DNA from: PLA3 sp964592235
GTDB taxonomy: Bacteria > Planctomycetota > Phycisphaerae > UBA1845 > UTPLA1
Length of the DNA: 64,000 nt
Direction of reading: 5' to 3'
Assembly: GCA_964592235.1 (NCBI GenBank)
Contig: CAZQCF010000001.1
Coordinates: forward strand, 204,961 to 268,960
A program made the translations under genes and the position numbers. Shown one piece after another: positions 28,788-37,288 of the stretch. A model generated the notes under the pieces. The model was not told the origin of the DNA and did no database searches. It worked only from the letters and a program-made list of their open reading frames with translations. Numbering within the stretch: the first letter of the stretch is position 1; the number at the start of each line of letters is the position of its first letter.

Positions 28788-28856
28788 ACCTGCTTGTTCG
28801 TAATGCATTTCGCTTACGTGTGGATCGCTCCTATGAGAGCATGCGTGGATCGCGCA

Positions 28857-28879
28857 CCCTCTCCCTGATAGGGAGAGGG
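28857..28879. repeat. Dispersed palindromic element, family D copy 1 (intergenic)
   Basis: CCCTCTCCC-TGATA-GGGAGAGGG, a perfect 9-base hairpin in the gap between convergent genes. The same hairpin with a different loop is in frame inside the gene at 29972. Confidence 0.8.
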
Positions 28880-28964
28880 GGTTGAGGCGCGGCGTGCATA
28901 TTGTGGGCGCATGCACGACTGTTTGAAGCGGTGGCACCCGGCCCCCGGAGATTTGGTTAAGTAG

Positions 28965-29909
28965 TCACCGTTGAAGGGCAGAGTAGGACTGATGACGATC
29001 GGAACGGCGGGAGAGTTCGCTGGCGTAGTAGCGGCCGAGGGTCGCGGCGTTTTCGCGCGCCCAGTCGGTGAGACGGGTTCCGCCGGTGCTGGGCGCGTTG
29101 CTGTCCAGCAAGCCGGCCATGAGCGCGCCGATTTCGTCGCGCGTCAGGACCAAGTCGCGCACATAGCCGCCAATCGCACGGCCGATGTGATAGCCGATTG
29201 CGCTGGGCATCGGCAGGATCAAGCGACGCAACTTGAGGATTCGCGCGATCTCCCTGACCAATTCGCGATACGTGAATCGCTCCGGCCCCACGGCATCGAC
29301 AGCCAAGCTCTCGGATTCGAATCCCTGTTTCACGGCGAGGTCGGCGAAGTCGTTGATGTGTATCGGGCGAATGCCGTACGAGCCATCGCCGAACAAACCG
29401 AAGATCGGAAACCGCCGCAGAATCCACGCGATGTTATTCACCAGAATGTCTTCATCGCCGAACAGCACCGCGGGCCGAAGGATGCAATGCGAAAGTCCGG
29501 ATTCGCGAATCGCCCGTTCCAGCCACGCCTTGCCGCTGTAGTACTCGAACGGCGAGCTCTCGTCGGGATTGGCAATGCTGACGTGAACAATTCGTCGCAC
29601 GCCGGCATGTCGCGCTGCGTCAAACAATTTGAGGCTGTTGCGGATCGCCTGCTGGCGCGTGAAGTCGCCGTGGTTGAAGCGAATCCAGTAGGTGTTGTAG
29701 AGCACATCGGCGCCGCGAAGCGAATCGACGAGCTTCGCCGTGTCGTCGAATGCAAGCGGCAGAATCTCAACGCGATTGGCCAACGGGCTGGGTCGCCGCG
29801 AATTGGTCAACGTGCGAACCGTCACGCCGCAGTCAAGCAATCGCTGTGCGATGCGCGAACCGGAGTAACCAAGCGCACCGGTAACGACGTGGACAACTGG
29901 TCCGCTCAT
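28965..29909 (-). CDS. NAD(P)-binding SDR-family protein (NmrA/NDUFA9-like)
   Basis: An atypical short-chain dehydrogenase of 314 residues. The Rossmann motif is VVTGALGYSGSRIA at the N-terminus, with RTLTNSRRPSPLANRVEILPLAFDD following as in the NDUFA9/YbjT group. YYSGKAWLERAIRESG gives the conserved Tyr-x-x-x-Lys pair and LRPAVLFGDEDILVNNIAWILRRFPIFGLFG is typical of complex-I-associated SDRs. The ATG at 29909 (MSGPVVHVV) is preferred because it starts at the Rossmann strand; an ATG at 29936 adds nine residues. Role unknown, possibly a non-catalytic NAD(P)H-binding or quinone-linked function. Confidence 0.82.
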   Translation of the reverse strand: MSGPVVHVVTGALGYSGSRIAQRLLDCGVTVRTLTNSRRPSPLANRVEILPLAFDDTAKLVDSLRGADVLYNTYWIRFNHGDFTRQQAIRNSLKLFDAARHAGVRRIVHVSIANPDESSPFEYYSGKAWLERAIRESGLSHCILRPAVLFGDEDILVNNIAWILRRFPIFGLFGDGSYGIRPIHINDFADLAVKQGFESESLAVDAVGPERFTYRELVREIARILKLRRLILPMPSAIGYHIGRAIGGYVRDLVLTRDEIGALMAGLLDSNAPSTGGTRLTDWARENAATLGRYYASELSRRSDRHQSYSALQR

Positions 29910-29971
29910 GTCGGCATCTCGATTGTCAGAAACCATTCACGAAGCAAACTCGTGACAATGCAGAGGATACC

Positions 29972-32900
29972 ATGAACCACGCTCCAACCCACGAAGCCGA
30001 TCACGGGCACACGCACACCGGCGGGTGTTGCGGGTCTGGTGACAAGCACGGTCACCCTCACCCCAAACCAAAACCGGATAAGGGGTGTGTGGAATGCGGC
30101 GGGGCGTTTTGGGTCCCGGGCGTGGCGGCCAACAAAGGCGNNNNNNNNNNCAACCCTCTCCCTGAAAGGGAGAGGGAGCAAGGCGGCGGGTCGTTTGCCG
30201 ACAAGGGCTTCGCGGCCAAGCAGGGCGGCTCGTCCGGCGGCGGATGTTCCTCCGGCGGGTGCTGTTCGACGAAGGGTGCCACTGCTTCAAGCAGTGGCAC
30301 GGGTGGGGCCGGACTCGTTCATTTGAACGTCGGCATCATCAAGAGCGAAAAGACCAAGCCGGTCATCGAGGACTTGCCGTTCGCGCCAACAGAGAAATAC
30401 CCGCAGGGCCTGTTCATCGGCCTCGATGTCGGCAGCACGACGGTGAAGTACGTCGTCGTCGATCCCGTCACGGACACGATCCTCGCGAAGGACTACCAGC
30501 GTCACGACACCAAGCAACCCGAGAAGTGCATCGAGATGTTCGCGCACATCGCGCAACAGTTTCCCGACGTGCCGCGCAACGCGTTTCGCATCTTCATGAC
30601 CGGCAGCGGCGGATCGAGCATCGGCAAGCGCATCGGCGCGCGGTTCGTGCAGGAGGTCAACGCCGTCAGCCTTGCCGTGGAGAAGCTCTATCCCGACGTG
30701 CAGAGCGTCGTCGAACTCGGCGGGCAAGACGCGAAGATCATCGTCTTCAAGACCGACGAGTCCACGGGCAAGAAGAAAAAAATCCCCAGCATGAACGACA
30801 AGTGCGCCGGCGGCACCGGCGCGGTCATCGACAAGATCAACGCGAAACTCAAAATCCCCACCGAGCAACTCTGCGAAATGGGCTACGTCGGCCTGCGGCT
30901 GCACCCCGTCGCCGGCAAGTGCGGCGTCTTCGCCGAGACCGACATCAACGGTTTGCAGAAGCAAGGCGTCCCGCCGGATGAACTGATGGCCTCGCTCTTT
31001 GAGAGCATCATTCAACAGAACCTCGCTGTGTTGACACGAGGTCACACGCTGCGGCCGCAGTTGCTGTTATTGGGCGGGCCGAATTGTTACATCAAGGGGA
31101 TGCGCGACTGCTGGCGACACAACGTGCCGGCGATCTGGCGCGAGCGGAAGATTGAATTTGATGAGACCAAGCCGATCGAGGAATTGATCGTCGTGCCGGA
31201 CAACGCGCAGTATTTCGCCGCCCTCGGCGCGGTGGAATACGCGAAGATCGAGGTGCAGGACAATCCCGACTTCGGCGTCTTCCGCGGGCTGGACGAACTC
31301 AAATGGTACATCACGGTCGGCCGCATCGAGGAGAAGAAGGCCGCCGGCAGCAAGGGCCTGTGGAAGGATGCCGCCGACCTGGCCGCGTTCAAGGAGAAGT
31401 ATCGCCACGCGAAGTGGGAGGCGCCGCGCTTCACGCCGGGCAGCACGGTCCGCGCGTTCATCGGTATCGACGGCGGCAGCACGAGCACCAAGGGCGTGCT
31501 GGTGGATGAGGGTAAAAACGTCGTCGGCCGGGCGTATCAGCTCTCCAAGGGCAACCCGATCGAAGACACGATGGAGATTTTCGCGCTGCTGGAAAAGCAG
31601 GTCGCCGATCAGGGTTGCAAGCTGGAAGTGCTCGGCGTCGGCACGACGGGCTATGCGAAGGATATTTTGAAAGATGTCTTGAAGGCGGACGTGGCGCTGG
31701 TGGAGACGGTCGCCCACACGCAGGCGGGCTTGCACTTTTATCCCGACACCGACGTGATCGTCGACGTCGGCGGGCAGGACATCAAACTCATCATCCTCAA
31801 GAACGGCCAAGTCAAGGACTTCAAGCTCAACACGCAATGCTCGGCCGGCAACGGGTACTTCCTGCAGAGTACGGCCCAGGGCTTCGGCTTCAAGGTCGAG
31901 GAGTTCGCCGACATCGCCTTCAGCGCCGAGGCCATGCCGTCGTTCGGCTACGGCTGCGCGGTGTTCATGCAGAGCGACATCGTCGATTTTCAGCGGCAGG
32001 GCTGGGCACCGAACGAGATCATGGCCGGGCTGTGCGACGTGTTGCCCAAGAACATTTGGCTGTACGTGTCGCAGATTCCGAACCTGGCGAAGCTGGGGAC
32101 GAAGTTTATTCTTCAGGGCGGCACGCAGCACAACCTCGCCGCGGTGAAGACACAGGTCGATTTCATCACCAGCCGCTTCAAGGGCATGGCGACGCAGCCG
32201 ACGGTGACGGTGCACAAGTTCTGCGGCGAGGCCGGCGCGATCGGCTGTGCGGTCGAGGCGCACCGGATGTACACGGAGCTGGGCCATCGCACGTCGTTCA
32301 TCGGCCTGGAGCGGGTGCAGCAGATCACCTATCGCACGACGCGGAACGAGAACACGCGTTGCTACTTCTGCAAGAACAAGTGCCTGCGGACGTTCATCGA
32401 CGTGAAGACGGGCGAGGAGCAAGCCGGCGGATTGCAATCCGTCGGCATCGGCGGCACTCATCCGAGCCGCGACCACGAGGGAACGGGCTCGGGCGTGCTG
32501 GTGAGCCTGACGACGCAGATCATCAAGCAGGGTCCGGAGGCGGGTCACCCCACGCGCATCAAGCATGGCAGCGCAGCAAGCGCCGCAGCGTCATCACAAG
32601 AAGCTGACGGATTGCAATCCGTCGGCGTCAAGGGTTCTGTGGAGGGCGCCGCCGCGAACGCGAAACCCGCCAAGAGCAAGTCCAAGGTCGCGCTCGAGGA
32701 AGGCGAGCAGCGGCTCATCATCGCCACCTGCGAAAAGGGCACCGTCGAAGACGTGAACGACATGCGCGAGATCAAAGCCGGTCTCGACGCGATCAAGAAG
32801 GCCTATCCCAACTTCGCGGAAATCTGCGCTCGCGAAGCGTTCGCGCCGGCCGACGTGCCGTGCGTGGCCGACGATGTCGCCGATGCGGAAAAAGCAGCGG

Positions 32901-34213
32901 CGGGCTTCGGCATGCCCGATCGTCTGCTGCTGCCGGCGGTTCGACGCAAGCGCGAGGCGGCTCGGCAGCGGGTCGAGCTGATGAAGCGCCGCGGCGACAT
33001 TCGCATCGGCATGCCGCGCGTGCTGAACATGTACTCGATGGGTCCGTGGTTCATGGGCTATTTCCAGGCGCTGGGCATTCGCTCGGCCAATCTCGTCTGG
33101 AGCGACTACACGAGCGAGGAACTGTACAAAGAGGGCGCCAAGCGCGGCGCCATCGACCCCTGCTTTCCCAGCAAGATCGGCATCCCGCATGTCCACAATT
33201 TGCTTTATCACAAGCACACCGAAAAGCAGCCGCTGCATTACATCTTCTTTCCCATGATCGACTGCATGCCGACGTTCATGGACAACATCCAGAGCAGCCG
33301 GGCCTGCCCGACCGTGACCGCGACGCCCGAAGCGGTGAAAGCGGCCTTCACCAAGGAGAGCGATCTGTTCGCCGATCACGGCCTGCAGTATCTTGACACG
33401 TTTGTGAACTTTTCAGAGCCGGGTCTGCTCGCGCGGCAGATGTTTGCCGAGTTCGCCGACAAGCTCGGCCTCTCGCCGGAAGAAAACGCACGTGCCTGCC
33501 GCGTCGCGTGGGACTACTACGACGGCTTTTATGCCGATTTGCGCCGCCAGGCCCGCGAACAGATTGATCAGTTGGAGGCGAAGAACGAGGTCGGCGTCGT
33601 GCTGCTGACGCGGCCGTACCACCACGACCCCGGCGTTTGCCACGAGATTCCCGACGAGTTTCAGAAGCTGGGCATCCCGGTGTTCACGATGGATGTTTTG
33701 CCGCGCGACCCGGATATTCTGGAGCGATTGTTCGGCGAGGAAGTCCGCCGGGGCGATTTCGCCAGCCCGGTGTCGATCGAGGATGCGTGGAAGAACGCCT
33801 ACAGCGAGAACACCAATCGCAAAGTCTGGGCGGCCAAGTTCGCCGCGCGGCACCCGAACCTCGTCGCCCTCGAGCTGTCCAGCTTCAAGTGCGGCCACGA
33901 CGCGCCGATCTACAGCGTGATCGAGGAGATCATCGAAACCAGCGGCACGCCGTATTTCTGCTTCAAGGACATCGACGAGAACAAACCGACCGGCTCGATC
34001 AAGATTCGTGTGGAGACAATCGCCTACTTTCTGCGACGCCACCGCGAGAAGCTGGTCATGCGCCGGGCGAAGATGGCCCAGATCGAGGCGCATCTAGCCG
34101 CACTGGAGCGCGAGCTGCGGGCGCAACAGGAGGCGGGGCACGGGGCAGCCGCGCCGATGGGCCCGCGCGCGGTTGCCGAATCCGTGGAGCGCGGCGTTGT
34201 GGTAGGCGTGTGA
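29972..34213 (+). CDS. Large CoA-dehydratase activase: two BadF/BcrA-type ATPase domains plus DUF2229 (COG3580-like)
   Basis: About 1413 residues as read, but 10 N bases (30141-30150) make length and frame near residues 57-60 uncertain. The N-terminal tail is His/Cys/Gly-rich (HGHTHTGGCC, GGGCSSGGCCS). ATPase module 1 has GLDVGSTTVKYVVVD (about 150) and KCAGGTGAV (about 275); module 2 has GIDGGSTSTKGVLVD (about 496) and CSAGNGYF (about 621). These Cys normally bridge a [4Fe-4S] cluster. CKNKC (about 798) follows, then a low-complexity insert (about 810-910) with three palindromes, then the DUF2229 region (RIGMPRVLNMYSMGPW, DPCFPSKIGIPHVHN, ELSSFKCGHDAP). It likely uses ATP to drive low-potential electron transfer to the 26423 product. 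Substrate unknown. Confidence 0.85.
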   Translation: MNHAPTHEADHGHTHTGGCCGSGDKHGHPHPKPKPDKGCVECGGAFWVPGVAANKGXXXXNPLPEREREQGGGSFADKGFAAKQGGSSGGGCSSGGCCSTKGATASSSGTGGAGLVHLNVGIIKSEKTKPVIEDLPFAPTEKYPQGLFIGLDVGSTTVKYVVVDPVTDTILAKDYQRHDTKQPEKCIEMFAHIAQQFPDVPRNAFRIFMTGSGGSSIGKRIGARFVQEVNAVSLAVEKLYPDVQSVVELGGQDAKIIVFKTDESTGKKKKIPSMNDKCAGGTGAVIDKINAKLKIPTEQLCEMGYVGLRLHPVAGKCGVFAETDINGLQKQGVPPDELMASLFESIIQQNLAVLTRGHTLRPQLLLLGGPNCYIKGMRDCWRHNVPAIWRERKIEFDETKPIEELIVVPDNAQYFAALGAVEYAKIEVQDNPDFGVFRGLDELKWYITVGRIEEKKAAGSKGLWKDAADLAAFKEKYRHAKWEAPRFTPGSTVRAFIGIDGGSTSTKGVLVDEGKNVVGRAYQLSKGNPIEDTMEIFALLEKQVADQGCKLEVLGVGTTGYAKDILKDVLKADVALVETVAHTQAGLHFYPDTDVIVDVGGQDIKLIILKNGQVKDFKLNTQCSAGNGYFLQSTAQGFGFKVEEFADIAFSAEAMPSFGYGCAVFMQSDIVDFQRQGWAPNEIMAGLCDVLPKNIWLYVSQIPNLAKLGTKFILQGGTQHNLAAVKTQVDFITSRFKGMATQPTVTVHKFCGEAGAIGCAVEAHRMYTELGHRTSFIGLERVQQITYRTTRNENTRCYFCKNKCLRTFIDVKTGEEQAGGLQSVGIGGTHPSRDHEGTGSGVLVSLTTQIIKQGPEAGHPTRIKHGSAASAAASSQEADGLQSVGVKGSVEGAAANAKPAKSKSKVALEEGEQRLIIATCEKGTVEDVNDMREIKAGLDAIKKAYPNFAEICAREAFAPADVPCVADDVADAEKAAAGFGMPDRLLLPAVRRKREAARQRVELMKRRGDIRIGMPRVLNMYSMGPWFMGYFQALGIRSANLVWSDYTSEELYKEGAKRGAIDPCFPSKIGIPHVHNLLYHKHTEKQPLHYIFFPMIDCMPTFMDNIQSSRACPTVTATPEAVKAAFTKESDLFADHGLQYLDTFVNFSEPGLLARQMFAEFADKLGLSPEENARACRVAWDYYDGFYADLRRQAREQIDQLEAKNEVGVVLLTRPYHHDPGVCHEIPDEFQKLGIPVFTMDVLPRDPDILERLFGEEVRRGDFASPVSIEDAWKNAYSENTNRKVWAAKFAARHPNLVALELSSFKCGHDAPIYSVIEEIIETSGTPYFCFKDIDENKPTGSIKIRVETIAYFLRRHREKLVMRRAKMAQIEAHLAALERELRAQQEAGHGAAAPMGPRAVAESVERGVVVGV
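30141..30150. other. Assembly gap (10 N)
   Basis: Ten undetermined bases inside the N-terminal tail of the CoA-activase gene, directly beside a family D palindrome. Such a repeat is a likely reason for the assembly break, so true sequence length here is unknown. Confidence 1.
30154..30176. repeat. Dispersed palindromic element, family D copy 2 (inside CDS)
   Basis: CCCTCTCCC-TGAAA-GGGAGAGGG hairpin. It is read in frame as NPLPEREREQ within the low-complexity N-terminal tail of the activase gene. Confidence 0.8.
30276..30300. repeat. Dispersed palindromic element, family A copy 2 (perfect, inside CDS)
   Basis: A perfect 25-base palindrome: half-site GTGCCACTGCTT, one central base, then its exact reverse complement. 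It is read in frame as ATASSSGT just before the first conserved ATPase strand. Confidence 0.9.
32423..32446. repeat. Dispersed palindromic element, family B copy 3 (inside CDS)
   Basis: Centre GGATTGCAATCC with arms GCCGGC../..GTCGGC. It is read as AGGLQSVGI, directly after the conserved CKNKC region of the activase. Confidence 0.85.
32464..32490. repeat. Dispersed palindromic element, family C copy 2 (inside CDS)
   Basis: GAGCCGCGACC..GAGGGAACGGGCTC, read as PSRDHEGTGSG. It lies only 17 bases after a family B copy, in the same insert. Confidence 0.75.
32603..32626. repeat. Dispersed palindromic element, family B copy 4 (inside CDS)
   Basis: GACGGATTGCAATCCGTC is a perfect 18-base palindrome, flanked by GCT/GGC. 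It is read as DGLQSVGV near the end of the activase insert. Confidence 0.85.
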
Positions 34214-34253
34214 GCGGAGAGAATCTTTCCGCCCGCGCGTCGACGTCGCTATC

Positions 34254-35219
34254 ATGATCGTCATGGAGTATGACACCGCGAGCACCGACCAATCCGCCGC
34301 GAATGATCCGATTTTTTATGCGATTACCGAGGCGGTGTATGAAGTCACCGGCATGCGGGTTCCCTTCACGCGCGAAACGCGCATGGATCGTTATTTTGAA
34401 GAAGTTGTCGGCGCCGATTCACTCGAGTACCTCGAACTGTCTTTCGTGTTGCAAGAAAAGCTCGGAGTCTGGCTGGACGATAAAGACTGGAACTTCCTGA
34501 GCGGCGGTCGGGAGGCCCACATCTCGGAGGAATGGGAGCTGAAGTACGCACAGTTCTTCACCTTCGGAAGACTGGCCGACCTCGTGGCGAGTCGTGCGGC
34601 GTTCGCCGCGCCCGCGCCGGTGACCATTCTCGGCGTGACGTCCAAGGCAGCCGGCGCATTTCGACACATCCGAAGCGTTTCGCGCGAGATCGCGCCGAGT
34701 GTTGAACCGTTCGGCCCGAGCACGGTCATCACCGAGCGATTCAAAGGGAGAAAGCTTCGCAAGCTGTGGGAGCGGTTGCGCTTGATGTCATGCGGCCGAA
34801 TCCCACCGCTGGAGGCAACGGGTATGGAGCGCGCGGCGAATCAGCTCTACAACACGCCGGGCGTGTTGCTCGTTTTGGGGCTGGGCACGGTGACATCAAT
34901 CGTGCTATTCAGCACGAAAGGCGCGCCGGCCAACATCGGCTGCTTCGGCTTCGTGCTCATGGTTGCACTCATTGCCCTGCTTCTGGCAGGTGTCTTTGGG
35001 GCCATGGCCGCTATGGTGACATTCGTATTAAGGCGACTTGGCAAAGTGTCGCGTGAATGGAATCTGCCCCACGGAATTACCACGTTTCGCGACCTGGCGG
35101 AATTGATCGCGGGAGTCCGCGGCGGCTGGTGTGGACAATGTGGCTACGACCTTACCGGATTGACGGGCGGTGTCTGCCCGGAATGCGGTGAGAAGTTCGC
35201 TCATCCGGTTGGCAAGTGA
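34254..35219 (+). CDS. Membrane protein with N-terminal acyl-carrier-like domain and C-terminal zinc ribbon
   Basis: A 321-residue protein of unknown function. Residues about 15-75 look like an acyl carrier domain: a helix (ITEAVYEVTG), then the carrier motif ADSLEYLELSFVLQEKLGV, where the Ser of DSLE is in the phosphopantetheine-attachment position. A middle region of about 100 residues follows, then two hydrophobic segments (PGVLLVLGLGTVTSIVLF and FVLMVALIALLLAGVFGAM). The last 35 residues contain CGQCGYDLTGLTGGVCPECG, a four-Cys zinc ribbon common in planctomycete membrane proteins. No fatty-acid gene is adjacent. Whether the carrier Ser is modified is unknown. Confidence 0.75.
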   Translation: MIVMEYDTASTDQSAANDPIFYAITEAVYEVTGMRVPFTRETRMDRYFEEVVGADSLEYLELSFVLQEKLGVWLDDKDWNFLSGGREAHISEEWELKYAQFFTFGRLADLVASRAAFAAPAPVTILGVTSKAAGAFRHIRSVSREIAPSVEPFGPSTVITERFKGRKLRKLWERLRLMSCGRIPPLEATGMERAANQLYNTPGVLLVLGLGTVTSIVLFSTKGAPANIGCFGFVLMVALIALLLAGVFGAMAAMVTFVLRRLGKVSREWNLPHGITTFRDLAELIAGVRGGWCGQCGYDLTGLTGGVCPECGEKFAHPVGK

Positions 35220-35275
35220 TCGCGTTCCACCATGCGCAATCTGCGCCGAATCTGCTCGCCTCTTGATCTCGCCAA

Positions 35276-36661
35276 TTATCCCCGAAGTCCTCGCCGCCGG
35301 CGCTTTCCGCGTCCCAGCAATAGCAGCGGCAGCATCGCCCCGCCCATCGCGCCGCAGCCGCCGGTCTGGCCGCAATTCGCGCCGCCGTCATCGTGCCCGG
35401 CTTCGCATTCGTCACCCACGCCGTCGTTGTCTTCGTCGGCCTGGTCGGCATTGGCCACGTTCGGACAATTGTCTGCCGAATCGGGAATCAGATCGCCGTC
35501 GGCATCCGCCTCGGCCACGCCGCAGCCGAGATTGCCCGGCGCAATCTTGTTCGGATCGTTCGGGCAGCCGTCGGTGCAATCGGGCGTGCCGTCGCCGTCG
35601 GTATCGGTCTCGGCATTGCCGCACCCGCAGGCCCCGGCCGATGTGGACTTGTTCGGATCATTCGGACAAACGTCGTTGCAATCGGTGACGCCATCGCCAT
35701 CGCTGTCGGCGTTGGGATCGAGCTGGGCACAGGAGCAGCCCTCGCCGTTCACGCTTTGTCCGGACGGCGTATTCGCGCACGTGTCGTTACAGTCGAGCAC
35801 GCCGTCGCCGTCGGCGTCGTCATCGGCCACGCCGCAACCGCAGTCGCCGGGCGCGGTCTTGTTCGGATCATTCGGGCAACCATCGGCCGCGCAGCAATTG
35901 GCGGGGAAACCGGGATCGCCGAACCCGTCGCCGTCGCTGTCGGTGCAACTGTCGCAGTCATCGTTCGTGCTGTCGCCGTCGGTGTCGGTCGCGCCACAGG
36001 CCGGCGCCGCGTTGACGACGAACTCGCAGCCGCGGTTGTTGGTGAACGTCGCCGAGCCGGCGGGGATGGAGTAATCCGCCGCGTTGTTGTTGCTCAAGGC
36101 GTTGGCCGCGCCGCCGAACTTCAGCGCCGATGTATTCGAGGACGGCAGCGCGCTGGCGAACGGCGGGCCGAAGTTTCCGTCGGCGTCGTTGGTCGTTTCG
36201 CCGGCATTGCTGCCGCTGTAGGTGCCCCAGCTCACGCGCCAGAGGATGCCGCCGTTGTTATTGCGCTCGAAGGTGAGCGAACCGGCCGCAAGATAACTCG
36301 ACGGGATCAGATTCGTCATCATGAAATCGGCCTGCGCATTGGGCAGGCTCTTGGTGATGAATGCGTTGGACGCGATCAGGATGCGCGCACCCTGTGCCTC
36401 ATTGGCGACATTCGACGGGAAGACGAGAATCGTCACGGGGTTGGCGCCGGTCGCATCACGCACGACGAGCCGGCCCTGGGACACCTGCCCCTCACCGTTG
36501 GCGCGCAGGCGGAGCTGGATCGCTTGGGCGTCGGTGTCGCCGCCGACTCCGCCGATGACCTGTTCGATCTGCATCAGATGGAACGACGCTTGCGCGCGGC
36601 CGGTTGCGACAACAAAAGTCGCGATCCCCGCCGCAGCGATCAGAAGGCGATTGTGTTTCAT
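35276..36661 (-). CDS. Secreted protein with thrombospondin type 3 repeats and C-terminal sorting-like tail
   Basis: A 461-residue exported protein (signal peptide MKHNRLLIAAAGIATFVVATGRAQA). The N-terminal 220 residues form an uncharacterised domain (FHLMQIEQVIGGVGGDTDAQAIQLRL). Then six to seven calcium-binding thrombospondin type 3 repeats follow (DTDGDGTPDCTDGCPNDPNK, DADGDGVLDCNDTC). The end is GGCGAMGGAMLPLLLLGRGKRRRRG, a Cys/Gly motif, hydrophobic span and Arg cluster, similar in layout to the tail of the beta-helix protein at 37289 and to MYXO-CTERM signals. The ATG at 36661 follows GGGAAG; the frame remains open upstream but without a leader. Confidence 0.85.
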   Translation of the reverse strand: MKHNRLLIAAAGIATFVVATGRAQASFHLMQIEQVIGGVGGDTDAQAIQLRLRANGEGQVSQGRLVVRDATGANPVTILVFPSNVANEAQGARILIASNAFITKSLPNAQADFMMTNLIPSSYLAAGSLTFERNNNGGILWRVSWGTYSGSNAGETTNDADGNFGPPFASALPSSNTSALKFGGAANALSNNNAADYSIPAGSATFTNNRGCEFVVNAAPACGATDTDGDSTNDDCDSCTDSDGDGFGDPGFPANCCAADGCPNDPNKTAPGDCGCGVADDDADGDGVLDCNDTCANTPSGQSVNGEGCSCAQLDPNADSDGDGVTDCNDVCPNDPNKSTSAGACGCGNAETDTDGDGTPDCTDGCPNDPNKIAPGNLGCGVAEADADGDLIPDSADNCPNVANADQADEDNDGVGDECEAGHDDGGANCGQTGGCGAMGGAMLPLLLLGRGKRRRRGLRG

Positions 36662-37288
36662 TTGAAGCTTCCCGCAGTTTTCACCAGGTTTCGGATCGTG
36701 GCGCGACTTGCATGGATTTCTGTCTTTTTCGAACCGGCTGCGTCGCCGGACGCGGCTGTATGGCATTATACATACCGATGACGTCATGCGAGCCGGCCGC
36801 GACGCGCAAGCGATGCCCCAATATTCGACGCGGGGCCAGGATGTGCGAATCACCACAGGGTTGGGAGCGGCAGAGCGAGGCAGAGGTCGGACGAACCGGC
36901 GCGAATCGGCGAAAACTGCGCACCCAATCCTGCTAAGCTGGGGTCATTTGCCCAATGCTCACGGGGTTCAGGTTGGGGCGCACCGGTTTCGGACGGCCGA
37001 TTTGGCCCACCCCAAATCCTGTCAAATTTATCGAGAAATTGCCCTTTACTTGCAAGGGGAGGTAGTTGTAACCTACTCGGCTGCCGGGCGGTCTCTTACC
37101 TCGCACCGAGAGACCGGTTCCGGAATCGCGGTTGCATGGATGGCCGCCGCGATCCTGCGCTGACAGGTGTGGTTGTCGCCCGCGTGCAGGGAACCGGCCA
37201 ACGGCTTGGCGAATGAATTTTGAAGAAACACCTCGCTGGACATAACTTGTCCGATCGAATTGCTTTCCAACCTAAGGAGACCTTGAGA
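36662..37288. other. Long intergenic region between divergent secreted-protein genes
   Basis: 627 bases with no credible gene. Promoters for both flanking genes should lie here. The only confident element is the ribosome site AAGGAGA (37273-37279) before the beta-helix gene. A weak TTTACT-N16-TGTAAC pair at about 37045-37072 could be a promoter, but the match is poor. Confidence 0.5.

Noticed and set aside
31067..32566. A 499-codon minus-strand frame across the activase gene
   Set aside because: Antisense to conserved ATPase motifs, no coherent domain; shadow frame. Likewise 45560-46969 opposite the S1C protease.
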